Shown piece by piece: positions 11,782 to 22,941 of a stretch of 64,000 bases of DNA. A model generated the notes under the pieces. It had not been told where the DNA came from and made no database searches. It worked only from the letters and a program-made list of their open reading frames with translations. The DNA is from Ooceraea biroi (taxonomy: Eukaryota > Arthropoda > Insecta > Hymenoptera > Formicidae), in assembly GCF_003672135.1 (NCBI RefSeq), contig NC_039508.1, positions 2,294,001 through 2,358,000 on the forward strand, given 5' to 3'. The stretch's first letter is position 1. Each line of letters opens with the position of its first letter. The position numbers and the translations under genes were made by a program.

Positions 11782-13815
11782 ATGGCCGACACGTAAGTTG
11801 GAATTGATGGATCATAAAATCCGGTCGCATCAACCAATAATATAATTTCCAAAATTCAGAAATATCATATTAACAATGTTTTTTAACGATTGTATATTAA
11901 TGAATTTATATTTTTGGAAAAGAAAAGCAAATAATAGCGATTATTGATTCGAAAGTCGGGGGGTGCCTCGTCTTCTCCTACATAACGTGATGCCGCGATT
12001 ATTCCACATGGAGATATTCGTTTTCTGCTTATCATGAAATATTGTACTAATTGTCATCACAAATACCTATTTCATGTGTAAAACTATACGCAAAAGTTAA
12101 AAGTTAGCTTATAACTTTATTCACATTCAACCTAACCTAACTCATTGAAAACGAGCCTTGGCATCCCAACATGCGTATACTTGGAGAAATGTAATAAGTT
12201 GTAATTCTAAATGTGGTTGTTTTTTTCCTGTGCAGGAAAACTGAAACTGCCTCCCCGGCTAAAAAGCTGCCGGCAGTGCCGGCGACAGTGTTGATGAGAA
12301 AAAAACGCCGTGAAGCGGTTAAAGCGGCACGTTTGCAAATATCATTAAAGGTAAATGTGCATTGTATTCATGGCTTTTTTGTTATAATTATTTTCATTTA
12401 CTTCTTTTTTATAACAGAATGTATATTATGTTTGTACGTTAGCAAAAAATATAATTTCTTTATACATGTTAAATAATATTTTGACAAATCTCAGAGTTTT
12501 ATTTTTTTATCTTACAGCAACGTGCAGACCGTTATAAGAAGAGGAAGGAGATTTTTAAGAGGGCTGAAAAGTATGTGAAGGAATACAAGAACAAGGAAAG
12601 GGATGAGATTAGGCTGATGAGACAAGCCAAAAATCGTGGAAATTATTATATCCCAGGTGAAGCGCGTCTTGCCTTCGTTATTCGTATTCGGGGGTAAGTA
12701 CATTAGCGCAAATCAGATTTGTTTTTTTTCCATATAAAAGGAGATCTTTAACAAATCTAATGTTACAATTTAATTCGAATTCTTTCAGTGTGAATCAAAT
12801 CGCTCCGAAGGCACGGAAAGTGCTGCAATTGTTCCGTTTGAAGCAGATAAATAACGGCGTCTTCATCAAGTTGCACAAAGCAACGATTAATATGCTGCGT
12901 ATCGTCGAGCCGTACATCACGTGGGGATATCCTAACCTGAAGTCGGTTCGCGAGTTGATCTACAAACGTGGATACGCCAAGATAAATAACCAGCGCATTC
13001 CGATTACCAGCAACTCCATCATTGAAAAGAAGCTTGGTTAGTAAACCATTAAAATATGTCTATCATAAGTAATATTTTGACGATTCCATGGGAGTCTGGG
13101 GATATAAACGCATTCTCCCTTCCAGTTGTCATAGATTAATCGAAATTGTGATAATTAATCTAACTGTAATTCTTGTAATTGGGTTATTTGATCAATTTCA
13201 CATTCATTCACACCAGGCTCATTCTTCTTCTTAGTCGTATATGTATTCTTGTAATTGGAATAATTTGTTTATAAAAATTTATATTTAGGTCGATCCAACA
13301 TCATTTGTACCGAAGACTTGATCCATGAGATATTCACCGTTGGCCCGAAATTCAGATACGCCAGCAACTTCTTGTGGCCGTTCAAGGTACATATACTTTC
13401 GCATTCTGTTAAAAACAATATATTGATGTATCGATATTTTTTTATATATTACGACATAGGCATGGTTGTAGAATTATTTTATGTCTATTAGCCTCCTACT
13501 ATGTCGTAAAGTAATACGAGTTTTTCTTTTTTAAATGGGTGATATTCCTACATTACTCATTAAGTAAGAAAAACTCAAACATTCTTCTGTTAATTTTTAA
13601 GCAGATGAGAAGTAGCTTTTTAGTAACACTTAGATAATTTGTTGCCAGAAGAATTGTATCTAATTTTGTATCTAAATAAAAAAAAATCGTATTTTGTGTG
13701 CTAGCTGAACACGCCAACCGGTGGATGGCGTAAGAAGACCAATCATTACGTTGAAGGTGGTGATTTTGGAAACCGAGAAGACAAAATTAATGAGCTCCTC
13801 AGACGTATGGTATAA
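11782..13815 (+). CDS. RpL7: 60S ribosomal protein L7 (uL30)
   Basis: Structural protein of the large ribosomal subunit. Six coding exons: 11782-11792 (only MADT minus one base), 12236-12350, 12518-12693, 12789-13036, 13289-13386, 13705-13815; 252 aa, the usual length. Recognisable blocks include [87 protein letters not shown] and the C-terminal [18 protein letters not shown]. The start was chosen because the 11-nt first exon joins in phase through a consensus GTAAGT donor and sits behind a pyrimidine-rich leader. Introns 4 and 5 each contain an H/ACA snoRNA-like structure, so the gene looks like a snoRNA host. Confidence 0.96.
13075..13205 (+). ncRNA. candidate H/ACA snoRNA in RpL7 intron 4
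   Basis: The stretch has the hairpin-hinge-hairpin-tail order of box H/ACA RNAs. The 5' hairpin has GGGAG/CTCCC closing above TGAC/GTCA. The hinge AGATTA at 13133-13138 fits ANANNA. The 3' hairpin has a perfect 7-bp lower stem, 13142-13148 with 13193-13199. ACA follows directly at 13200-13202, with three bases after it. The upper part of the 3' hairpin is less certain than in the other two candidates. The target uridine is not predicted. Confidence 0.5.
13448..13584 (+). ncRNA. candidate H/ACA snoRNA in RpL7 intron 5
   Basis: The 5' hairpin has a perfect 10-bp stem, 13450-13459 with 13499-13508. The hinge ATACGA at 13514-13519 fits ANANNA. The 3' hairpin has a perfect 11-bp lower stem, 13518-13528 with 13566-13576, a small two-sided pocket and a 7-bp upper stem (AATGGGT with ACTCATT, one G-U pair). 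ACA at 13579-13581 is exactly three bases from the implied 3' end. This is a complete H/ACA layout in the intron of a ribosomal protein gene, the classic snoRNA host. The guide target is not known. Confidence 0.7.
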
Positions 13816-14504
13816 ATTTCTAAATAAAACTAAAAATTTTAAGTATGAATAAAAAGTCTTGATCATATCCTTATTATACCTTGCAGTCATGCTCCTTGTA
13901 ACATGACACAGTTTGCCAATCCAGTATTTTTAATCTCTCCCTATACTAAAGTAGTAAGGTAGGTCGAAAACCACAGTACTCGATGTATTTAACTTTTTTA
14001 AAACAAGTCTCCTAGTATGCAAAATTAATGAGGGCAGTATTCAAAGTCCATTTTTACAATCTTCATTACAACATGTAGAATTAATGCAGTTATCTGATTC
14101 TCTGATTGGCTAATAACCGTCCGCAATTCAGTTTTTATGTTTGCCTGCAGAGCACGGTAATGCATGCTGTGTGGAAAAGAATGACATGGTTGCCAATCAA
14201 TACTTCACATATTCAGAGAAATACGCATGTGTGTACGCTGCTTAAAAAGCAACGTGCAAATCCGTGCATAACGCCAATCGTAAATTACAATAGATTGATC
14301 ATAACGTGAGAAGAAACGTGCTAAAAATTTAATTTCAATAAAGATTATGCAAAATTATATGTGGCTAGTGTGTGATATTTAATCTGTTGATGCTTTTATT
14401 GAGAGATGATTTGTTGATTGTAAAATGTTTATTGTTTATAAAAATAATTGATTTTTTGTAAAAAAAATATGTGATACGAAGTGTTTAGCAAGTATTCAGC
14501 ATCT
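13816..14504. other. downstream of RpL7: 3' UTR and intergenic
   Basis: AATAAA-like strings just after the stop may end the RpL7 transcript. The rest has only short non-homologous ORFs, for example 14106-14309, and nothing I can support. Confidence 0.4.
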
Positions 14505-14601
14505 TCGTAAGGTGTTACGTGAAACCTTACGGTGTACGAGTAGGTAAGTGTGGAGTTGCAACATCACATGTTCCACGTTCGAATCCCCGAAGCGTATTTT
14601 T
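14505..14601 (+). ncRNA. degenerate Pol III-type unit (tRNA-like or SINE relic)
   Basis: An A-box-like TAGGTAAGTGTGG at 14541-14553 is followed by a near-consensus B box, CGTTCGAATCC at 14576-14586, and then a T5 run at 14597-14601 that could end Pol III transcription. A perfect 8-bp hairpin (CGTAAGGT/ACCTTACG) lies just upstream. The bases around the B box do not form a proper T stem, so this is not a working tRNA. It may be a tRNA-derived SINE fragment or chance. Confidence 0.3.
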
Positions 14602-14790
14602 CTTGCGTTAGAGTTTTTCAATGTATTTTTGCTCACCAGAATATTGTAAAATAATTTAGAAAGATATTTCAAAATATTCAAATATTGTTACACGCGTATC
14701 ATTGTCATTGCGGTTACTTTATTTATCGTTATTTATCGTTTCTCATACATCACGTTCAATTGTGAAAATAAGTGATACGTTTTTAATATC

Positions 14791-14914
14791 TTAAGCCCGT
14801 TTTAAACTATGCAATCAACGGCAAGCAATTCTTGCAGCAAAAATTTGCTCAAGAAATTGCGTCAAATCTAGCGCAATATATTATACTATATTGCATAGTC
14901 TAAAACGGGCTTTA
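14791..14914. mobile_element. 118-bp MITE with AGCCCGTTTTA inverted repeats and TTA duplication
   Basis: Element 14794-14911 has about 24-bp inverted ends (AGCCCGTTTTAAACTATGCA and its near complement) and is flanked by TTA on both sides. A 3-bp TTA duplication fits PIF/Harbinger-type elements, but without a transposase this is only a suggestion. Confidence 0.7.
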
Positions 14915-15391
14915 GTGTAAATATATTTCTTTGCATTTTTCCAAATTATTAATTAAAAATATGTATACAGCTATTTGTAATATAAATATATATATAAAAA
15001 AGACGGACAACAAAACATTCGATCATTTTAACAGCATTTCACGTATACGTGTGCGTGCGTGCGAGATTATTAAAGAACAAATTCCAATAATGATATAAAT
15101 TTGTTAGTTTAACATTAAACATGCAAATTGTTCAAATCTGTAATGTGTAAAATACATTGTTTTTTTTATTTCTCTAACCGAGTTTATTTTATTATCTAGA
15201 TCTAGAAACAATTAAAATATTTATAAATGGTAATTAAAATTTAGGCTCTGTTGTCGATAGCTTTAAGTTTACATAATACAATGCTGTATTGCTCTTTATT
15301 AAAACGTGGGACGAATACGATGTAGGAATATATATATACATACATAAACGCAGAATTAATAAATAGTATTATATATAATAATATAACTATA

Positions 15392-16682
15392 TATTGGGTT
15401 GGCCAAAAAGTAATTGCGTTTTTTTTTATATAAATAAAAGGCGAATTTTTCATGGGAAACAAAAACTTTATTAAACAATATATTGTCCATTTTGTTTGAT
15501 TATCTTTTGCCATTTTTCAGGCAACTTCATGATTCCGCGCTCAAAAAAGTTCTTATCTTTTTCAGCAAAAAACAATTCCAAGAACGATTTGATATCCTCA
15601 TCAGTAGTAAAGGTTTTACCATTCAAGGCGTTTTGCAAAGAACGAAACAAATGGTAATCTGATGGTGCCAGGTCTGGCGAATATGGTGGATGTGGTAACA
15701 CATCCCATCCAAGCTGCAACAATTTTTGACGAGTGACCAAACTTGTACGTGGTCTAGCGTTATCATGGTGAAACACAACACCTTTGCGATTCACCAATTC
15801 TGGACGTTTCTGTTTGATGGCATCATTTAATTTATCCAGTTGACGACAGTATACGTCTGAATTAATGGTTTGATTCCTTGCAAGCAGCTCAAAATACACA
15901 ATACCTTTAAAGTCCCACCAGACTGACAGCATAATCTTTCTTTGGTGCATATCTGCTTTTGAAGTGCTTTGAGCAGGTTCATCACGCTTGCTCCACGATC
16001 TTTTTCGTTTGACGTTGTTGTAGACGATCCATTTTTCGTTGCCTGTTATCATACGTTTCAAAAATGGATCATTTTCCTCACGTTTCAAAAGAGAAGCGCA
16101 GATGTCAATACGCTTAGTGAGATGAATTTCTTTGAGCTCATGTGGTACCCAAATATCGAGCTTACTAATGTATCCAAGTCGTTTTAAATGGTTTTCAACA
16201 CTCGATTTCGATAGGTTAAGATCCTCAGCAATCTCTCGTGTCGTTAAACGCCGATTGGAATCGATCAGTGCCTTTATTTTGTCATCATCAATTTCGATTG
16301 GACTTCCTGAGCGTGGTGCATCTTTCACATTAAAATCTCCAGATCGAAATTTAGTAAACCAATTTTGACACTGCCGCAGTTTTAAAGCATCTTCGCCATA
16401 TACATCACGTAACTTTTTATGAGCTTGCACAACGTTTTTCCCTTTTCGGAAGTAATAAAACAAAATATGACGAAAATGTTCTTTTTGATTTTCCATTTTG
16501 AAATCGACGGCAAACAAACAATTGTTAACGAAATCGTGTACTTTCTTTTTCTAAAACAAGCTTGAACTGTGAGTTGTTAACCTACATAATGAATTTGCGG
16601 TTTAGAATGAAGTTAGTTAGATTTCAAGACATGTATGTCCATCTATTGGGAAAAAACGCAATTACTTTTGGCCAACCCAATA
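15392..16682 (-). mobile_element. mariner element C, full length
   Basis: Complete mariner, 15394-16680, flanked by TA at 15392-15393 and 16681-16682. The ends are near-perfect inverted repeats starting TTGGGTTGGCCAAAAAGTAA, about 30 bp long. Its single ORF is uninterrupted. The ends differ from the TTGGGTCGTCCGG family found in the ZSWIM8 intron, so this is a separate mariner lineage. Confidence 0.95.
15471..16517 (-). CDS. mariner transposase, uninterrupted but with first catalytic Asp changed to Asn
   Basis: This ORF encodes a cut-and-paste transposase of the mariner family, with 348 codons from the first ATG; the family start is probably the inner Met before ENQKEHFRH (16496). The N-terminal half carries paired helix-turn-helix motifs (WFTKFRSGDFNVKD, LTTREIAEDLNLSKSSVENH). 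The catalytic half has HHDNARPR and SPDLAPSDYHLF, with exactly 34 residues between the two Asp, the D34D mark of mariner. The first triad position, normally TGDEKW, reads TGNEKW (codon 16038-16040, AAC for GAC). The reading frame is therefore intact but the enzyme should be inactive for DNA cleavage. It could still bind its repeats. A sequencing error or very recent mutation is possible. Confidence 0.93.
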   Translation of the reverse strand: MFAVDFKMENQKEHFRHILFYYFRKGKNVVQAHKKLRDVYGEDALKLRQCQNWFTKFRSGDFNVKDAPRSGSPIEIDDDKIKALIDSNRRLTTREIAEDLNLSKSSVENHLKRLGYISKLDIWVPHELKEIHLTKRIDICASLLKREENDPFLKRMITGNEKWIVYNNVKRKRSWSKRDEPAQSTSKADMHQRKIMLSVWWDFKGIVYFELLARNQTINSDVYCRQLDKLNDAIKQKRPELVNRKGVVFHHDNARPRTSLVTRQKLLQLGWDVLPHPPYSPDLAPSDYHLFRSLQNALNGKTFTTDEDIKSFLELFFAEKDKNFFERGIMKLPEKWQKIIKQNGQYIV

Positions 16683-16960
16683 TATAACTATGATAAGAAT
16701 AAAACAAAGAAATAATGCAAGCATCATGGCGTTTATTATCGTTAAATATCTTACTTAACATCTTACAGGGCTTTGATGTACACGGGAAAGAAGTGTTTAA
16801 TTTATATATATTTATGCTTTTTTTAGTATACATGTGTAAGTATATAATGGCTTAAATCATTCAACATCATAGAAGGGAAACTGTCAATAGAATTTCAGGG
16901 AACAGTGGCGCCTTTTTCTTTTAACATGAGGAACTAAAATCTATATTCCGGCTAACTCTA
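16683..16960. other. AT-rich spacer
   Basis: No supported feature between mariner C and the direct repeats. Confidence 0.4.
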
Positions 16961-16964
16961 CCGA

Positions 16965-17300
16965 GTAATAAACATTTAATTGCAATTAACTGAGGGACTC
17001 ACAAACCTTTTTAATCGCACTTCATTACTCTACAAACAAAATACGAACGATTCCATACAAAAATATCGTTTGAAGTTATTCCGGCTAATCTGTTCCGGCT
17101 AAATACATTAAGCAAAAATAATTAATTAATTACAATTAATTGAGGGACTCACAAACCTTTTTAATCACACTTCATTACTCTTCAAACAAAATACAAACGA
17201 TTGCATATAGCAGTTCCTTAAAATTACGTTCAATTCCGGTCAAGTGTATACGAATCTTAAAATACAAACGATTCCATACAAAAATATCGAAATATCGGAA
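16965..17300. repeat. two diverged direct repeats, about 150-bp spacing
   Basis: A block containing GAGGGACTCACAAACCTTTT and CTTCATTACTC recurs with about 150 bp spacing (16992 and 17142). A third partial recurrence, CAAACGATTCCATACAAAAA, lies near 17267. Each block also carries TTCCGGCTAA. No termini or coding sequence, so probably a decayed tandem duplication upstream of the TFIIIC gene. Confidence 0.7.
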
Positions 17301-17334
17301 TATCGGAAGTTTTTCGGAAGTTTATCTGTGAGGT

Positions 17335-17465
17335 GTCCGATCGTGCGGTGTCCAATCGTGCAATGTGCGTGCGCAATCGTGCGGTGGCCAATCGTGCGGT
17401 GTACAATCGTACTGTGTCCAATGGAACAGTGTGCAATACAACGTGTGCAATAGTTCCGTGTGCAA
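17335..17465. repeat. short-period minisatellite in the leader/promoter of the TFIIIC gene
   Basis: Irregular repeats of about 14-16 bp on the theme CAATCGTGCGGTGTC degrade to CAATACAACGTGTG rightwards. They lie 50-180 bp before the chosen start codon, so they are promoter or 5' UTR. They are open in several frames, which explains the spurious ORFs here. Confidence 0.75.
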
Positions 17466-17510
17466 ACGTGGTCTCGAGCTATGTGCAGCATGTGCAGCGT
17501 GCAGTTCAAT

Positions 17511-20500
17511 ATGGCAGCGTACATGTATAAACAAATAGCGTGTAAAATTGAGAGGAAACAAGATGGTGTTGAAAGTGAAATTGATAGTGCTGGTGGTCGA
17601 GGACGTGGTCGCGGTCGAGGTCGAGGTCGTGGTCGTGGTCGCGGTCGCGGTCGAGGTCGAGGCCGTGGTCGTGGTAGGGGAAAGAGTGAAGATTCTTTAG
17701 ATACAGATTACATTCCTAGATCGAGGGGAACAAGTGTTTCTCAATCACCTTCAAAAAATAATAAAGTAAATGTAAAAGATTCAAATATTGAAAATGCTGG
17801 GACGGATTTAAATGTTTCGCATCCTGAAAAAGATGTAAGTCGTACTACTTTATTTAAACTGTCAGTTGTAATAAATACGGTTCAATTCAAATTTTTACCT
17901 ACCAGGTACAATTAGTAACGTGCGCAAAATGTAATCAACAAGTGTCAAAAAAGCAATGGGCTCCGCATAACTTGTTTAAACATAACAACATGGCTTGGCA
18001 AGAAAATGAAGAACCATTGGTAATAGAATCTTTAATAATCTTTGTATTAACAAACATTTTGAGCTTTTGTATAAAAATCCCAATTTTATAGGACCTGGAA
18101 AACGACATAAAGTTATTAAAAAATATATTAACGTATGCTCTTAAGAAGAAAAAGAAGCCTCTAGTTTGCGAACAATGTGAAGCTACAAAACGGAGTGTTA
18201 ATGGTTTTATATCACATATGCAGTTTTGTGGAAAGTCAGGAGAAGTAAGTGTAAAAAGGAGAAGTATAATGCATAATATGTAAACTTTTTTACTGACATA
18301 TTTTGCTTTCTATTTTTGACATAGGAAATAGCAGCGTTAATGATGACATGTCCCATTTGCCAAGCTGTCATGAAGCCTTCTTCTATGGAAATGCATGAAC
18401 GTTATCACAGACAAGTGGAAAAAAGTAAAGAGTTAGAAAAAGAGTTAGAAAAGAAAGAAAAAGAAACAATGATTGTTTCTGCACAAACAGGAAAACCTCG
18501 GCGAAAAGCAGCAGAGAAGTAAGTAAAAATGTTAAAGGAAAACTTTAAATTACAGTTAAAGTTAACAATGGATAAACAAAACATAACATTCCTTTTTAAC
18601 TATAGAGCAGTACCAAAGATATTGGAATTTAGCCAATCTCTGAGAGACAAAAATGAGAAGAGACAACTCGTGGCAAAGAAAATTAAGCTTGATTTTTCGT
18701 CACTCGTATGTTAAAATTTTACCTTTGATATTAATTACAAACTTATACGTAAAATTACTTATATTATAATAGAAATAGAACATTCTTTTTGTACAATACG
18801 AACATATACAGGGTGTTAAAAAAAAGGGTCACATGTTTTGATACCAAGAAAATGTATGTTTAGGAAGATGTGATACAAATGCCAAATGGTGAGAAGAAGA
18901 TACCAGTTGTTTGGAAAAGAATATGGAAGAAGGAATTAGCTTCGAAAGGCGTTATGTCTTGTAGACAAATAGGATGTACTTATACGTGTTCCTCTTTCGA
19001 AACTATCTGTGAACATTTTTATCAATGTAAATTCACTCCGCAAGAGGTGATGTATCTGATAATTATTGCTGCATTTGAAAAAGTGACCTGATGTATGAAT
19101 AAAAGATGTCTTCTTCTAGAGCTTTGTGTGTAAAATGTGCAAATTTTTTGCGGATTCTAAAGACAAAATTATGGCTCACGTAAAAGAAGTTCATTGCAAT
19201 GAGAACTTGGAGCTTAACGAACATTCAGGATATCAGTCCGATTTTGAGATGGATGAGGAAAGCACGAGTTCATCGGATGAAAGTTTAATCGAATCTAGCA
19301 GTTTTCGCAAACAGAAGAACCGTTTGCGAAAAATGGCACGGATGAGCTCCTATCCAAGTAAGTTGGATAAATATTTTATATAATATAAATATTGCATTGA
19401 GGTAATTTTATATTACTTTAGTACAGGGATTAGATAGATTTTTTTTTAATTTGTATATAATTGGTATTAGTACATTCAATTTGTTATCAAGTTAATGAAA
19501 AGGATATTATTAGTTAAAATCTTTTTTAAATAATATATGCAATTTTCGAAATTTTAGATATATGTGATAAAATGGCTTTCTTGCATAAACAACCAGTACA
19601 AAAACCAAGTAGGATTTATATGCCAGCTTTACACTGGTCTCTGGCATTGTAAGTATTTGCATAATTATGTTCAATGTGTGTGTGTGTGTGTGTGTGCGCG
19701 CGCGCGCGCGCTTCAAATTTAAATTTATTTATAATCTTTGCAATAGCGAGCAGAAAAATTATGAACTAGCATCATTCAAAGACTACGTGCCAAATCCTTT
19801 TACGTTACTGAAAAATGACGATGCTGCGAAATATATACCAGAATTAACAATTTCAATGAGCGTCAAACGTGTAAACGTCGGTTTATCGAAAAATACAGAA
19901 CATTCTGACACTGGTGGACAGTTTGCTGACTGGAAACAATTTGCCAGATTTGAGGCTGATGTTCATGAAGGTATGCTCATGGGAAAGCTTTGCTAGACAT
20001 TTCCACGATGCTTGTCAATCAGATTACAATATTGTTGCAGCCGTGCCAACGTTTTTTGTCGGTGGTCCTGTGTGGGCATTGGCGTGGTCGCCCATTCCAT
20101 CACCGATGTATACGAAAAATCCGATACAGTATGTCGCCGTCAGTACACATCCAACCATGGAAAGCGAATACACTATAGGAAAGGGATATACTGGGCGAAA
20201 CATTATACAAGTATGGGATGTTGGAAGTTTAGATCATGGGTGAGTGAACACGCATGTAATAAATTAATTATGAATTCACATATCGATTACCGATATATTA
20301 ATTCGCGATATTATTATTAAATGACATTGGTGTATCTGTTTTAGGAGTGATAGCGTGAACAGAACACCCACTTTAGCCTATGCAATTGCGCACAATAACG
20401 GTACAGTTTGGTGTTTGGAGTGGTGTCCATCTGGATGCTACGAACATATCGATCTGTGCAAGTATAAGGCTGAACAAAATCAGCCTAGGCGAATGGGACT

Positions 20501-22431
20501 GCTCGCGGCCGCGTGCTCGGACGGATGCGTAAATATTTATTCATTACCGTTTGCGGACGAACTTAAATTTGAAAAAACAGAATACAATTCGTGAGTCGTA
20601 TTATGATTTCGCTTTCTGCTATTTCGCTGTCCGCGTGATTGTTCATGATATTTATACGCAATTTATATCTATCTAGGTGGCCTATTTACAAGACCGACCC
20701 GGTAATAACATTAGTTGTAAATTTTGCTATGTATAAGAATAATGAGCAGAACTGGCAGGCTACTAAGCTGTCATGGACGAAAGAGCGCGGACATAAGTAA
20801 TACAGTTTCCTATTTTTTTTTTCCTGAGATTTGCATGTATTATAGTGCATGAAGGTAACGTGAATGCGTTAATATCTTTTTAGTATCATCGCGGCAGGTT
20901 TCACAAATGGCTACATCGCACTGTGGAATCTCACGTCTACCTCGCCTTTTGTGCTTAACGTACAGGAGAATACGAAATATTTGAACGCATTTAAACATTT
21001 CTTTGCTCATCACAATCCAGTTACCAGTAAGTGAGTTTATCTTATTCATCTAATGAAGAAAGTAACAAATATACTGTATCACTCCATTCTCGTTTTCAGT
21101 GGTGGCCATAGTTCCGTATCATGGAAGCCGATATCTAGCTAGCGCCAGCACGGATAGAACGTACAAATTTTGGGATTTAGAAGATACAAGCGCACCGCAA
21201 AATTGTACGAAGAAAGGCATAATAACGGACGGAGTATGGATGACGCACTGGCCGTGCGCGGTCCTTAGTTTCGACGATGCACTTGGGTAAATAATAAACA
21301 GTAGCCAACTATGATTTCCAATGATAATTTCATATAATTTCAAAGCGCTCACGTTATATTTTTAGATACAAACATACGAATTCTTGTTTAATAACATTGA
21401 GGGAAATGGGATACAAATATTGCCCACTTTTACCTACCAGTTCACCTACTTACGTAAGTGATTTTATTCTTTCGCTATTAGATTCTTTCGCTTTTAGATA
21501 ATAAATAATTAATTTGAAAGACTTCTGAATAATTTTGCAGGCTATCGCCGCTTCCGACCATAGTAACGGTATCACACATGGTACATTGACTGGAGAAGTA
21601 ATAACTATTTTTCCGCATGAAATGTTATATCTAGACAAAATACTGTCTAAGAAAAAATTGGTATGAGGAAAAGTAGATTTAGAATTTCACTGTATGCATG
21701 ATTTATTTAATGATAAACTTTTTATTTTACAATTTTATTGCAGTTGAATTCTTTCATTGAGACAGTAGATTTTTCAAGAGAGCAGCACAACAATTCTAGT
21801 AAAAACAGTGAGGATAAAACTGAAGAGGGTTCTAAGGATTACAATTATATGCCAGAGAAATATGACGAGTGCAAAGATCGCTTTGGCATGATTTTTTACG
21901 ATGATTTGACGGTGAGCAATCAATTGTGCAATATTTCTGAATATACAATTTCAATTTTAATGACAAATAATTTTCTACCCATAGAAACCGAGAGAAACTT
22001 TCACGAAAGAGGGAAAACGACAAAGCACCGTGTTGCTTGAGAAATTAAAGAGGACCCATATTGAACAATATCCATTTACTTCTGCGAACAAGGTGCGTCA
22101 ATAATAATTTTTATTTATATCATTACTCGACAAAGTAAATGAAAGTGTGAAACGTTTATTAACGTAATTATATTTTATAAAAATTAGAAGAAATCTTTCT
22201 TGTTTCCTGTTGTATAAAAGTGGATGTAACTAGAAAAGGCGATTCAATAAAACAAATGCATTTCTTTAGGTGGCTTGGAATCCAAATGCATGGAGTTATT
22301 TGTGGCTCGCAGTTGGCTATCAAAACGGTTTAGTAAGGCTGTTAAATCTGAGAGTTATGTTCCCCGAACAAGCTGTACTGAATGATATATTGTCGTCGCA
22401 TGCAAAATCTGTACATACTGCAGCGCAGTGA
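17511..22431 (+). CDS. GTF3C2: general transcription factor 3C subunit 2 (TFIIIC110-like, WD40)
   Basis: TFIIIC binds the B box of tRNA genes; this subunit is a WD40 scaffold in that complex. Nineteen exons: 17511-17834, 17906-18019, 18092-18244, 18325-18518, 18606-18705, 18864-19046, 19120-19357, 19558-19648, 19747-19970, 20041-20239, 20345-20590, 20677-20796, 20884-21026, 21100-21286, 21366-21453, 21541-21660, 21744-21911, 21985-22092, 22270-22431; 1053 aa, phases agree. The C-terminal half matches the family: GGPVWALAWSPIPSP, GRNIIQVWDVG, NGTVWCLEWCPSGC, GLLAAACSDGCVNIYSLP, AAGFTNGYIALWNL, SASTDRTYKFWDL, YQNGLVRLLNLR. The N-terminus has an uninterrupted Gly-Arg run (17598-17680), then about five C2H2/C2HC-like motifs in exons 2, 3, 4, 6 and 7. 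The start at MAAYMYKQ is tentative; an in-frame ATG lies 51 nt upstream. Confidence 0.85.
19675..19711. repeat. (GT)n(GC)n microsatellite in a TFIIIC intron
   Basis: A pure GT/TG run passes directly into a GC/CG run within the intron between exons 8 and 9. Alternating purine-pyrimidine tracts of this kind can adopt Z-DNA. Confidence 0.9.
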
Positions 22432-22941
22432 GTGCAGCGTCATTGTAAATGCGTTATTGTAAATATCAGCGATGCGTAAAAAACTATTTTCAAGAGTTTT
22501 GGTAATATGTACAGCCTACTTGAATTTTATAATTTGCAGCAATGTCATACGCATTTCAAGTATACATAAATACAATCGCTTACATGTACATACTTATAAG
22601 TTTAAATGTATATACTGCAAATGTATATGATGTAAATGATGCAAATATGATTTTAATCTTTGCATTTTGTACGTATAATTGTGAAATAATAATCGATCGA
22701 AGTGCGCGCGTATTGCGACATCGAACGTTACTTCGTAGAACTAAAAATGCAGCTAGAGAAAGGACTAAATTTTACTTAGTATGTTGGCAGCACTTGTTAC
22801 TGCTGATGGCTGATGTCAGCAGACTGCACTAGAAACGTCACTCCGAGGACCATGTAAAATAATGATTACACTTTTACCTTTGTAAAGGATTCGGTGACAG
22901 TTTCATTATCTCTTACAAACTGCTTTCAACATTTTGTCAGT
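22432..22941. other. intergenic between GTF3C2 and DCTN4
   Basis: Holds the GTF3C2 3' end and the DCTN4 promoter. The small ORF at 22542-22832 has no recognisable homology and is disregarded. Confidence 0.4.

Noticed and set aside
11793..12235. Possible further snoRNA in RpL7 intron 1
   Set aside because: A partial AATAAT/ATTATT pairing and an ACA were seen, but no convincing hinge, second hairpin or C/D boxes.
17240..17561. Cys/His-rich ORFs in several frames
   Set aside because: Products of the short-period minisatellite read in different frames, not a protein.
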